Source: Butyricicoccus_A sp945486175 (lineage in GTDB: Bacteria > Bacillota > Clostridia > Oscillospirales > Butyricicoccaceae). From it: 64,000 bases of DNA. The stretch lies in the NCBI GenBank assembly GCA_945829445.1, contig CALZUY010000001.1, positions 3,139 to 67,138 on the forward strand, in the 5' to 3' direction. Shown in pieces: positions 9,198 to 17,703 of this stretch. A program made the translations under genes and the position numbers. Below the pieces are notes generated by a model that worked only from the letters and a program-made list of their open reading frames with translations, was not told the origin of the DNA and made no database searches. Every line of letters begins with the position of its first letter. Position 1 is the stretch's first letter.

Positions 9198-11282
9198 ATG
9201 GAAAATTACATTGGACAGACGCTCGGGGGCCGTTATGAGGTCCGCGAGGTGATCGGAACGGGCGGTATGGCGATCGTCTACAAGGCATACTGCACCGTTC
9301 TGAATCGATATGTTGCCATTAAGGTTCTCAAGGAAGAGTACGCGTCGGATGACGAGTTCCGCAAGCGCTTCTATAACGAGGCGCAGGCGGTTGCCAAGCT
9401 GTCGCAGAACAACATCGTATCCATTTACGATGTATGTCAGGACGGCGACGGCCCGGAATACATCGTCATGGAGCTGTGCGAGGGCGTCACGCTCAAGGAT
9501 TACCTGCGCAAGAAGCACCATCTCACCTGGCAGGAGACCCTGTTCTTCGCGCAGCAGGTGGCACGCGCACTGGATCATGCGCACAGCCGCGGTATCATCC
9601 ATCAGGATATCAAGCCGCAGAACATCATGCTGCTGCGCGACGGCACGGCAAAGGTGATGGATTTCGGCATTGCGAGCTTCGCAAACAATCAGGAGACGCG
9701 CAAGGTGTCCTCTGAGGCGATCGGTTCGGTGCACTATATCTCGCCGGAGCAGGCAAAGGGCATCACGGCGGATTTCCGCACCGACCTGTATTCGCTTGGC
9801 GTTGTCATGTATGAGATGCTGACCGGCACGCTGCCGTTCCGCGGCGACACTGCGGTTGCAGTTGTCATGCAGCACCTGAACACGGTTCCGCCGGTTCCGA
9901 GCTCCATTGTGCCGGAGATTCCGAAGGCGATGGACGAAATCGTCATGCATGCGATGTGCGCCAATGCCAGCCAGCGTTACAGCTCCGCTCTGGATATGTA
10001 CCGCGATATGGAGCGCCTGCGCACCAATCCGAATCTGGTTCTCAATTATTCCGGCCGTAACAGCGATCTGGACGCGACACGCGCGATCCGCTATGACGAT
10101 GAGGATGCGACGCAGCTGCTCCGCGCGGTGGACAATGAGCAGACCACGCAGTATGTGCCGCGCCCGCAGCAGGAGATGCCTGCACAGCAGCGCCGCGTTT
10201 ATCAGCCGGTCAACGATGTGGACGACGAATATGAACAGGAAGAACCGGTTCATGAGGTAAAGCACGTCAGAACGAAAAAGAAGAAGGGCAACGGCGGCAA
10301 GATTGTCGTTGGTGTCGTTATCGTCGCTCTGCTTGCGGCGATTGCCTATATGGCTTCCGGCCTGCTGGGCGAAGGCAAGGAAATGGTCGAGGTTCCGAAT
10401 TTCATCTCGCTCAACTATGAGGAAGATGTCCGCAACAACAGCGAATATGATGCATTCCACTTCAGCGTAAAAACGCGCAAGGATTCGTCCGGCGACTATG
10501 AAGACGGTGAAATCGTGGACCAGAACCCGCTGGAGGGTGAGCAGGTCGAGGAAGGCTCGACCATTACGCTGACTGTCATTGCTGTCGAAGAGGATGACAG
10601 CGAGGAGCTGGTCAAGGTTCCGTCGGTCATTGGCAAGACCTTTGAAGATGCACAGAGTGCCCTGCGCGCGCGCGGACTGTCCGCAAGCCGCAAGGAGGAA
10701 AGCTCGGAGACGGTTCAGGCAGGCTATGTCATCAGCACTGACCCGGAGCCGGGCGAAGAGGTTGCCACCGGTTCGACAGTCACGGTTATCGTGTCTTCCG
10801 GTCCGGCAAACACAAACAAAAAGGTACCTGACCTGACCGGCATGACGCAGAGTGCGGCGAAGTCGCTGCTCGAGTCGATGGGCCTCAAGCTCGGTGAGGT
10901 CAAGCAGGAGGAAAGCGATAAGCCGGAGGGAACTGTCATCGGGCAGACGGTTGCTTCGGGCACGGAAGTCGCGGAAGGCACCAGCGTTGGCATTACCATT
11001 GCCAAGGCAAAGGGTGACAACGGCGGAAATGGAGACAATGGTGGAGATGGAGGTTCCGGAACCTCTGTCTCCGTCACCAATTCATCGGTTACGGTAACCC
11101 TTCCGTCCAATCACAAGGATTGCCAGGTTACCATAAGCGTGGACGGAAGCCAGCTTTATAACCATACTGTTCGTGAGGGTAACCCGACCGCCACCTGTAA
11201 GCTGTCATACAGCGGCACACACCGTATTGTTGTCACCGTCGACGGTGCCACGGTTTACGACAAGGACTATAATTTCGGCTGA
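9198..11282 (+). CDS. prkC: PASTA-domain Ser/Thr protein kinase (PrkC/Stk type)
   Basis: Membrane sensor kinase that binds muropeptides or lipid II through extracellular PASTA repeats and tunes growth, sporulation and cell-wall synthesis. Residues 10-270 form the kinase: GTGGMAIVY, the VAIK lysine, DFGIA and SPEQAKG. The catalytic loop reads HQDIKPQN rather than HRDIKPQN, so Gln replaces the Arg. A basic juxtamembrane stretch (RTKKKKGNGGK) precedes one membrane helix at about 368-391. Three PASTA domains follow, then a Gly/Asn-rich linker and a roughly 75-residue beta-rich C-terminal domain that I do not recognise. The AGGAGA site before the ATG is good. Confidence 0.95.
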   Translation: MENYIGQTLGGRYEVREVIGTGGMAIVYKAYCTVLNRYVAIKVLKEEYASDDEFRKRFYNEAQAVAKLSQNNIVSIYDVCQDGDGPEYIVMELCEGVTLKDYLRKKHHLTWQETLFFAQQVARALDHAHSRGIIHQDIKPQNIMLLRDGTAKVMDFGIASFANNQETRKVSSEAIGSVHYISPEQAKGITADFRTDLYSLGVVMYEMLTGTLPFRGDTAVAVVMQHLNTVPPVPSSIVPEIPKAMDEIVMHAMCANASQRYSSALDMYRDMERLRTNPNLVLNYSGRNSDLDATRAIRYDDEDATQLLRAVDNEQTTQYVPRPQQEMPAQQRRVYQPVNDVDDEYEQEEPVHEVKHVRTKKKKGNGGKIVVGVVIVALLAAIAYMASGLLGEGKEMVEVPNFISLNYEEDVRNNSEYDAFHFSVKTRKDSSGDYEDGEIVDQNPLEGEQVEEGSTITLTVIAVEEDDSEELVKVPSVIGKTFEDAQSALRARGLSASRKEESSETVQAGYVISTDPEPGEEVATGSTVTVIVSSGPANTNKKVPDLTGMTQSAAKSLLESMGLKLGEVKQEESDKPEGTVIGQTVASGTEVAEGTSVGITIAKAKGDNGGNGDNGGDGGSGTSVSVTNSSVTVTLPSNHKDCQVTISVDGSQLYNHTVREGNPTATCKLSYSGTHRIVVTVDGATVYDKDYNFG

Positions 11283-12169
11283 TGATGACACAAAAAGGTA
11301 TTATTCTCAAAGGGATCGGCGGATTTTATTATGTCCGCACGGATTCCGGTGTCATTGAATGCAAGGCACGAGGCAGGTTCCGCAAGGCGGCGGAAAAGCC
11401 GGTTATCGGCGACCGGGTCACCATTGAAATACAGGACGACGGCACGGGCTATATGATGTCCATTGAGCCGCGCAAAAACCAGCTGCTGCGTCCGGCGGTT
11501 GCCAATGTCGACCAGCTGGTTGTGGTGTGCAGTGCCGCTCCGCCGAAGACGGAACCGCTGCTCATCGACAAGGTGACAGCAATTGCCGCACACAAGGGCA
11601 TTGACACCCTGATTGTCATCAACAAGTGTGATCTTGACCGCGGCGACCGGCTGTATCAGATTTACACACAGGCGGGCTTTTCCGTTTTCCGCGTCAGTGC
11701 GGAGACGGGCGAGGGGATTGACGCGCTGCGCGCTGCGCTGGCGGGAAAGATTTCCGCATTTGCGGGAAATTCCGGTGTCGGAAAATCCAGCCTGCTCAAC
11801 TGCATCGATCCGGAATTCCACATGAAAACGGGAACAATCAGCCCCAAGACTGAGCGCGGACGCCATACCACGCGGCATGTGGAGCTGGTCGAGCTGCCGG
11901 GCGGCGGCTGCATTGCGGATACACCGGGCTTTTCAGCATTTGACACGGAAAAGATGGATTTGATCCGCAAAGACGATTTGCAGTATGCATTCCCTGAATT
12001 TGAGCCGTATATCAACCAGTGCCGCTTTACCGGCTGTGCACATGTCAAGGAAAAGGGCTGTGCCATCCGTGCGGCGGTAGAGGAAGGCAAAATTCCGCGT
12101 GAGCGCCATGAAAGCTATTGCAAGCTGTACGAAAGCGTAAAAAATCTCAAGGAGTGGGAGCTCAAGTGA
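11282..12169 (+). CDS. rsgA: Ribosome small-subunit-dependent GTPase RsgA
   Basis: GTPase that assists late 30S subunit maturation. The 295 residues have the circularly permuted order of the family: an N-terminal OB fold, G4 NKCD near 114, G1 GNSGVGKSSLLN near 162, G3 DTPGF, and a C-terminal zinc knuckle (CRFTGCAHVKEKGC). The start ATG overlaps the kinase stop (TGATG), and the gene ends in GTGA shared with thiN. Confidence 0.96.
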   Translation: MMTQKGIILKGIGGFYYVRTDSGVIECKARGRFRKAAEKPVIGDRVTIEIQDDGTGYMMSIEPRKNQLLRPAVANVDQLVVVCSAAPPKTEPLLIDKVTAIAAHKGIDTLIVINKCDLDRGDRLYQIYTQAGFSVFRVSAETGEGIDALRAALAGKISAFAGNSGVGKSSLLNCIDPEFHMKTGTISPKTERGRHTTRHVELVELPGGGCIADTPGFSAFDTEKMDLIRKDDLQYAFPEFEPYINQCRFTGCAHVKEKGCAIRAAVEEGKIPRERHESYCKLYESVKNLKEWELK

Positions 12170-12789
12170 AGACATTGATTCTGGCCTCCGCCCCTGAGAC
12201 GGAATACGATTACGTCAGGCAGCTGGCACAGCAGGCGGAGTATATCATCTGTGCAGATGGCGGCATGCGGCACGCAGCGGCATGCGGCATTCAGCCGGAT
12301 CTGGTGATCGGCGATTTCGATTCGGGCACGCGCCCGGACGGCGTCGAGGTGATTGCGCTCAAGCCGGAAAAGGATGACAGCGACCTGATGTGCTGCACGA
12401 AGGAGGCCATCCGGCGCGGTGCGGACGACATCACATATGCATGTGCGTCCGGCGGGCGCATTGACCATTTCCTGTGCAACCTGTCGCTGCTGGAATATCT
12501 GCATGGCTGCGGTGTGCGCGGCATGCTGTGTGACAGCCGCAACCGCGTGACATTCCATCCGGGCGGTGAGCTGCAATATCGGGCAAATGCGGCGTATCCA
12601 TATGTCGGCATCATTCCGCTCGATGCAGAACTGGCCGGTGTGACGCTGCGCGGGCTGAAATATCCCCTCACAGATGCGACAGTTTCGCGCGCACAGATTA
12701 TCACAATATCCAACGAGCCGGCAGCGCCGGCGTATACGATTTCCGTCCGCAAGGGGCGCTCGCTGGTAATTGAAAGCAAGGATAGATAA
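12166..12789 (+). CDS. thiN: Thiamine pyrophosphokinase
   Basis: Converts thiamine to thiamine diphosphate using ATP. The 207 residues contain YIICADGGMRHA, PDLVIGDFDSG and the KDDSDLMCCTKEAI region typical of ThiN, then ASGGRIDHFLCNL. The GTG start at 12166 overlaps the rsgA stop, so it is probably translationally coupled. In many Firmicutes rpe lies between rsgA and thiN; here there is no room for it. The product would supply cofactor for the ThDP enzymes near 45 and 54 kb. Confidence 0.93.
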   Translation: MKTLILASAPETEYDYVRQLAQQAEYIICADGGMRHAAACGIQPDLVIGDFDSGTRPDGVEVIALKPEKDDSDLMCCTKEAIRRGADDITYACASGGRIDHFLCNLSLLEYLHGCGVRGMLCDSRNRVTFHPGGELQYRANAAYPYVGIIPLDAELAGVTLRGLKYPLTDATVSRAQIITISNEPAAPAYTISVRKGRSLVIESKDR

Positions 12790-12813
12790 AACAGATGAAT
12801 GGAGGATTTTGAA

Positions 12814-13056
12814 ATGAACGTATATAAGACCAGAGGCACTTGTTCCAGAGAAATTCGCTACAGTGTAAAAGACGGCATTGTTGAAAATATTGAGGTTGTC
12901 GGCGGCTGTGCGGGCAACCTGTCAGGTATCTGCCGCCTGATTAAGGGTATGCCGGTGGAGCAGGTCATCAAGGCCTTCAAGGGCGTCGACTGCGGCGGCC
13001 GCGGCACTTCCTGCCCGGACCAGATTGCACAGGCACTGGAGCAGGCAGAGCAGTAA
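12814..13056 (+). CDS. Small TSCPD-domain protein (TIGR03905-like)
   Basis: An 80-residue protein with four conserved Cys: CSREI near the start, GGCAGN in the middle, and DCGGRGTSCPDQ, the TSCPD signature also found at the C-terminus of some ribonucleotide reductases. The family has no established function; the Cys pattern suggests metal or redox chemistry. GGAGG eight bases before ATG 12814 decides the start over an in-frame ATG at 12799. It is the last gene of this run, followed by a terminator. Confidence 0.85.
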   Translation: MNVYKTRGTCSREIRYSVKDGIVENIEVVGGCAGNLSGICRLIKGMPVEQVIKAFKGVDCGGRGTSCPDQIAQALEQAEQ

Positions 13057-13072
13057 TTCATTCCGGAAGATA

Positions 13073-13103
13073 CAGAGCTGTCCATTGGCAGCTCTGTTTT
13101 TTT
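13073..13103 (+). terminator. Intrinsic terminator after the def-thiN cluster
   Basis: Arms CAGAGCTG (13073-13080) and CAGCTCTG (13089-13096) form an 8-bp stem with an 8-nt loop, followed directly by seven T. Confidence 0.92.
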
Positions 13104-13447
13104 GTGTGCGCACGGCGGGCAGGTGTGGGCCGAACACGTACAAAATGAAATTTTGCCGGGTAAAAATTCATTTTTTCGCAGTTTGGAGAAAAAATGAAAT
13201 GCAAGTTGCAAAAGGACATGCTGCAGTTTGTGCAAAATGACGCGGCAGGCGCGAAGAACGGAAAATTTTTGTTCAAAGTATGGAAAATTTAAAAAATGGT
13301 ATAAAAACGGCAGTTTATGGTTGAAAAAGAGGGGAAAAATATCTATAATAAATACCATTGAACAGATAGATGATACGCGGTGTCACGCAGCCGCGTCGGC
13401 GGATTCCTCCAAATTGAAGGATCGCCCGGAAAGGATGAACGATTACT
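13104..13447 (+). other. Intergenic region upstream of the aminotransferase
   Basis: After the terminator about 215 bases are AT-rich and hold no supported gene. They contain short A/T runs and repeated AAAATGAAAT/AATTCATTTT-like words of unknown meaning. The promoter lies at 13321-13349. A leader of about 90 bases follows and can form a GC-rich hairpin (ACGCGG near 13375 with CCGCGT near 13391), possibly a regulatory leader. Confidence 0.5.
13321..13349 (+). promoter_or_regulatory. Sigma-A type promoter for the aminotransferase gene
   Basis: TTGAAA at 13321-13326, a 17-base spacer and TATAAT at 13344-13349, about 98 bases before the start codon. Confidence 0.8.
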
Positions 13448-14644
13448 ATGGTTAAACCGATTTCAAAAATTGCATCCGCAATCGCACCGTCCGCGACGCT
13501 GGCTATCAGCGCGCTGGCAAAGCAGATGAAGGCAGACGGCATTGATGTCGTCAGCTTCGGCGCAGGCGAGCCGGATTTCGATACACCGGAAACGATCAAA
13601 GAGGCAGGCATTGCTGCAATCCGCGCGAATAAGACCAGATACACTCCGGCAGCAGGCATTATGGAGCTGCGCCGTGCGATCTGCAACCGCATGAAGGAAG
13701 ATCTCGGCCTGGAGTATGAGCCGAGCCAAGTTGTTGTTGCATCGGGCGCAAAGCACAGCGTCTATCTCGCGATCATGACCTGCTGCGATCCGGGTGATGA
13801 GGTTGTCGTTGCCGCTCCGTACTGGCTGAGCTACGCGGAAATGATCCGCATGGCAGGCGCAATTCCGGTAGAGGTGCGCGCAGAGGCTTCTGCACACTTC
13901 AAGATCACCGCGGAGCAGCTCGAAGCAGCGATCACCGATAAGACCAAGATGTTTATGCTCAACTCCCCGTCCAACCCGACCGGCATGGTCTACGCGAAGG
14001 AGGAGCTGGAGGCTCTGGCTGCTGTGTGTGAGAAGCATGGCATTTATGTCCTTGCTGATGATATCTATTACAAGCTGGTATACGATGGAATCGAATATAC
14101 CTCCATTGCTTCGGTTTCCCCGGCAATGAAGGAGCAGTGCATCGTTGTCAACGGTGTGTCCAAGACCTATGCGATGACCGGCTGGAGAGTCGGCTACACG
14201 CTGTCTAACCCGACGGTTGCCAAGGCGATGTCCAGCTATGCAAGCCATTCCACCGGCGCACCGGCAACCATGGCACAGTGGGCTGCGCTGGAAGCGCTGG
14301 AAGGCCCGCAGGACTCCGTTGAGGAAATGCGCAAGGAGTTTGAGAAGCGCCGCGACCATCTGGTTGAGCGCATGAATAAGGTTCCGGGCGTTTCCTGCAT
14401 CAAGCCGCAGGGTGCATTCTATGTCATGATGGATATGTCCAGCTTTGTCGGCAAGACCATGTATGGCAAGGTCATTGAGAATGACAGCGACTTCGCACAG
14501 CTGCTGCTGGAAAAGAACCTGGTTGCAACCGTTCCGTGCGCGAGCTTCGCAGCACCGAATTACCTGCGCTGGTCGTATGCGACCTCGATGGAGCAGATCG
14601 ACAAGGGCATTGACCGCCTGGAAGAATTTATCGCAAACGCTTGA
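13448..14644 (+). CDS. aspB: PLP-dependent class I aminotransferase, aspartate type
   Basis: Probably interconverts aspartate and oxaloacetate with 2-oxoglutarate/glutamate. The 398 residues match the AspB (class I gamma) group: FGAGEPDFDTPETIKEA near the start, YTPAAGIMELR, NSPSNPTGMVY, ADDIYYKLVYDG, and SKTYAMTGWRVGY with the PLP lysine near residue 239. Substrate choice within this group (aspartate, prephenate, aromatic) cannot be fixed by reading alone. It has its own promoter and the next gene's promoter overlaps its stop codon. Confidence 0.9.
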   Translation: MVKPISKIASAIAPSATLAISALAKQMKADGIDVVSFGAGEPDFDTPETIKEAGIAAIRANKTRYTPAAGIMELRRAICNRMKEDLGLEYEPSQVVVASGAKHSVYLAIMTCCDPGDEVVVAAPYWLSYAEMIRMAGAIPVEVRAEASAHFKITAEQLEAAITDKTKMFMLNSPSNPTGMVYAKEELEALAAVCEKHGIYVLADDIYYKLVYDGIEYTSIASVSPAMKEQCIVVNGVSKTYAMTGWRVGYTLSNPTVAKAMSSYASHSTGAPATMAQWAALEALEGPQDSVEEMRKEFEKRRDHLVERMNKVPGVSCIKPQGAFYVMMDMSSFVGKTMYGKVIENDSDFAQLLLEKNLVATVPCASFAAPNYLRWSYATSMEQIDKGIDRLEEFIANA

Positions 14645-14670
14645 CACAAATTCCCCCCGCATACTACAAT
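14641..14670 (+). promoter_or_regulatory. Promoter for purB, overlapping the upstream stop codon
   Basis: TTGACA at 14641-14646 includes the upstream stop; an 18-base spacer leads to TACAAT at 14665-14670. Confidence 0.7.
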
Positions 14671-14729
14671 AGAAGAATAGTACCGTGACGGAATCGGCGT
14701 CCCTGCGGCGCCGGGAAAGGAATTTGTTT

Positions 14730-16163
14730 ATGAGCAACAACATATACGAAAGCCCGTTTTGTTCCAGATATGCCAGCCCGGAAATGCTGTATGTCTTCTC
14801 TCCGGACATGAAGTTTTCCACCTGGCGCCGCCTGTGGGTTTCGCTTGCCAAGGCGGAAAAGGAGCTCGGTCTGCCGATTACACAGGAGCAGATCGACGAG
14901 ATGGAAGCAAACATCGACAATATTGACTACGAGGTTGCCAGAAAGCGCGAGAAGGAAGTCCGCCATGACGTTATGGCGCATGTATACACCTTCGGCAAGG
15001 TCGCACCGAAGGCTGCCGGCATCATCCATCTGGGCGCTACCAGTGCCTATGTCGGCGACAACACCGACATCATCCAGATGCGTGAGGGCCTGAAGATTGT
15101 CCGCAAAAAGCTCGTTGCGGTTATCCGCCGCCTGTCCGACTTCGCACAGCAGTACAAGGACATGCCGACGCTTGGCTTCACGCATTTCCAGCCGGCCCAG
15201 CTGACCACCGTCGGCAAGCGCGCGACGCTGTGGATCAATGAGTTGCTGATGGATCTCGATGAGATCGAGTTCCGCATTGAAAACCTGCGCATGCTGGGCT
15301 CCAAGGGCACGACCGGCACACAGGCGAGCTTCATGGAGCTGTTCGACGGCGACCATGAAAAGATCCGCAAGATGGAGCAGATGATTGCGGATGACTTCGG
15401 TTTCCCGGGTGTCGTTCCGGTTTCCGGTCAGACCTATTCCAGAAAAATCGACGCACAGGTTGTCGCAACGCTCGGCGGCATTGCACAGTCTGCGAGCAAG
15501 TTTGCAACCGATATGCGCCTGCTCCAGCATCTGAAGGAGCTGGAGGAGCCGTTTGAGGCACATCAGATTGGTTCGTCCGCTATGCCGTACAAGCGCAACC
15601 CGATGCGCTCTGAGCGTATCTGCTCGCTGGCGCGTTATGTCATTGTGGACACGCTCAATCCGGCTGTCACCTCGGCAACGCAGTGGTTCGAGCGCACGCT
15701 GGATGACTCCGCAAACAAGCGTATTTCCGTACCGGAAGCATTCCTCGGCATCGATGCGATCCTGAACATCATGATCAACATTTCCGAAGGAATCGTTGTT
15801 TATCCGAAGGTTATTGAGAAGCGCGTCATGGGTGAGCTGCCGTTCATGGCAACGGAAAACATCATGATGAGCGCGGTCAAGCGCGGCGGCAACCGTCAGG
15901 AGCTGCATGAGCGCATCCGCGAGCATTCCATGGCGGCTGGCAAGCGTGTCAAGGAAGAGGGTCTGGACAACGACCTGATTGACCGCATTGCGGCAGACCC
16001 GATGTTTGGCCTGACCAAGGAGGAAATCCTCGCAGAGATGGATCCGAAGGAATATGTGGGCCGCGCACCGCAGCAGGTTGAGGATTTCGTCGCCAACGAT
16101 GTCATGCCGCGCATTCAGAAATATCTGGATGACGAGGACATCAAGGTTGAGATCAATCTGTAA
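14730..16163 (+). CDS. purB: Adenylosuccinate lyase
   Basis: Splits adenylosuccinate to AMP and SAICAR to AICAR, releasing fumarate, in purine synthesis. The 477 residues show the fumarase/aspartase superfamily motifs: HLGATSAYVGDNTDI, LGFTHFQPAQLTTVGKR with the catalytic His, and the signature SSAMPYKRNPMRSE near 281 with the catalytic Ser loop. ATG 14730 follows GGGAAAGGA; an upstream in-frame ATG at 14685 would add 15 unconserved residues. Confidence 0.96.
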   Translation: MSNNIYESPFCSRYASPEMLYVFSPDMKFSTWRRLWVSLAKAEKELGLPITQEQIDEMEANIDNIDYEVARKREKEVRHDVMAHVYTFGKVAPKAAGIIHLGATSAYVGDNTDIIQMREGLKIVRKKLVAVIRRLSDFAQQYKDMPTLGFTHFQPAQLTTVGKRATLWINELLMDLDEIEFRIENLRMLGSKGTTGTQASFMELFDGDHEKIRKMEQMIADDFGFPGVVPVSGQTYSRKIDAQVVATLGGIAQSASKFATDMRLLQHLKELEEPFEAHQIGSSAMPYKRNPMRSERICSLARYVIVDTLNPAVTSATQWFERTLDDSANKRISVPEAFLGIDAILNIMINISEGIVVYPKVIEKRVMGELPFMATENIMMSAVKRGGNRQELHERIREHSMAAGKRVKEEGLDNDLIDRIAADPMFGLTKEEILAEMDPKEYVGRAPQQVEDFVANDVMPRIQKYLDDEDIKVEINL

Positions 16164-16183
16164 TTCTGAACATATAAAAGCCC

Positions 16184-16218
16184 AATGCCGCAGAGCAACA
16201 TGCCCTGCGGCATTTTTT
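16184..16218 (+). terminator. Intrinsic terminator after purB
   Basis: Arms AATGCCGCAG (16184-16193) and CTGCGGCATT (16205-16214) give a 10-bp stem followed by a T run. Confidence 0.92.
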
Positions 16219-16324
16219 CTGTCATGAGGCAGCGGAAAAACCGTCAGACAAGGAAGAGAACCATTGAATTTTGCGGTAAAATTGGCTAAATTGATGAAAG
16301 TTTCATGAAATCCGTGGGATAAAA

Positions 16325-16353
16325 TTGACTTTATTGCTGCAATCATATATAAT
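16325..16353 (+). promoter_or_regulatory. Promoter for secD-secF
   Basis: TTGACT at 16325-16330, a 17-base spacer and TATAAT at 16348-16353, 34 bases before the secD start. Confidence 0.85.
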
Positions 16354-16387
16354 TAGCTTGCTTATTGTCACATAGGAGGCGAGTGAT

Positions 16388-17698
16388 TTGAAAAAAAGTA
16401 TCCTGTCCTTTGTGGCTGTGATTGCAGTGATTGCACTGCTTTGCTGCACAGCTGTCTTTGGACTCACCGTGGGACCGGTCTCAGTCCCCAGTGCACTGGA
16501 TGAGGAAGACGGCATCCGGCGCGGCCTTGACCTGGTCGGCGGTTCTTCCATTACCTTTGAGGCTGTTCTGGAAGATGGCTATAACACGGCAAATCTGGAA
16601 AGCGACATGGCTTCCGTACAGGCCATGATGCAGAAGCGTCTGGATTCGCTGGGCTATACCGAAGCAACGGTTGAGCTGGTCGGCGACAGACGTGTCAAGG
16701 TAGACATTCCCGCGATTAACGATCCGGCGGAAGCCGTTTCCACGCTTGGCGCAACGGCACAGCTGAAGTTCGTCGACGCGGACGGCAACACCATTCTCGA
16801 CGGCTCCGGCATCAAGTCCGCGAAGTCCGGTTACGGTCAGCTTTCCGAGTCTGACCTTTCGAGCCAGCACTATGTCGAGGTTACATTTAAGGAAGACGCT
16901 GTGGAAACGTGGACCGAGGCCACCAAGGCCGCAGCAAATGCAGAATCGGGCAAAAACACCATCAAGATTATGATGGATGATGAGGTTCTGTCTGAGCCTT
17001 CGGTCAGCTCGGAATACGCGGCGACCGGCATCACCGGCGACACTTGCGTAATTTCCGGCAGTTTCACGGCGGAGAGCGCGAAGACACTGGCAGAGCAGAT
17101 CAATATCGGCCAGCTGCCGTTCTCGCTGGAAGAGGTCAGCATGAGCTCTGTCGGCCCGCAGCTGGGTGAAAAGGCGCTGTCCACCAGCGTCAAGGCGGGC
17201 GCCATCGGCATTCTGCTGGTCATGCTCTTCATGATCCTGTTCTATCGTCTGCCGGGCGTGGTTGCTTCCATTGCGCTGCTGTTCTATACAGCGCTTGATC
17301 TGGTTATCCTGTCGGTGGCACATGTCAACCTGTCCCTGCCGGGCATTGCAGGCATCATCCTGTCCATCGGCATGGCGGTCGACGCAAATGTCGTCATTTT
17401 TGAGCGTATGAAGGACGAGCTGGGCAACGGCAAGACCATCCGCGCGGCGATTGATTCCGGTTTCAACCGCGCATTCTCCGCAATTCTGGACTCCAACATC
17501 ACGACACTGATTGCGGCCTTTGTCCTGTACTTCATGGGCACCGGCACGGTCAAGGGCTTTGCCCTGACGCTGGGCATCGGTGTTGTCCTGTCGATGTTCA
17601 CCGCAGTTACGGTCACACATTTCCTGCTCAACCGCATGGCGGATTTCCGGCTTACTGACCCGAAATTCTACGGCGTGAGAAAGAAAAAGGAGGCGTGA
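16388..17698 (+). CDS. secD: Protein translocase subunit SecD
   Basis: Membrane subunit that uses the proton motive force to help the Sec channel release exported proteins. At 436 residues it is the short Firmicute form. One N-terminal helix (residues 3-25) is followed by a periplasmic-type P1 domain beginning RRGLDLVGGSSITFEA, then QINIGQLPFSLEE, and a bundle of C-terminal helices containing GMAVDANVVIFERMKDE, the RND-type motif of SecD. TTG at 16388 is the start: AGGAGG lies eight bases upstream and no ATG fits. secF starts 5 bases after the stop. Confidence 0.95.
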   Translation: MKKSILSFVAVIAVIALLCCTAVFGLTVGPVSVPSALDEEDGIRRGLDLVGGSSITFEAVLEDGYNTANLESDMASVQAMMQKRLDSLGYTEATVELVGDRRVKVDIPAINDPAEAVSTLGATAQLKFVDADGNTILDGSGIKSAKSGYGQLSESDLSSQHYVEVTFKEDAVETWTEATKAAANAESGKNTIKIMMDDEVLSEPSVSSEYAATGITGDTCVISGSFTAESAKTLAEQINIGQLPFSLEEVSMSSVGPQLGEKALSTSVKAGAIGILLVMLFMILFYRLPGVVASIALLFYTALDLVILSVAHVNLSLPGIAGIILSIGMAVDANVVIFERMKDELGNGKTIRAAIDSGFNRAFSAILDSNITTLIAAFVLYFMGTGTVKGFALTLGIGVVLSMFTAVTVTHFLLNRMADFRLTDPKFYGVRKKKEA

Positions 17699-17703
17699 GA
17701 CCA

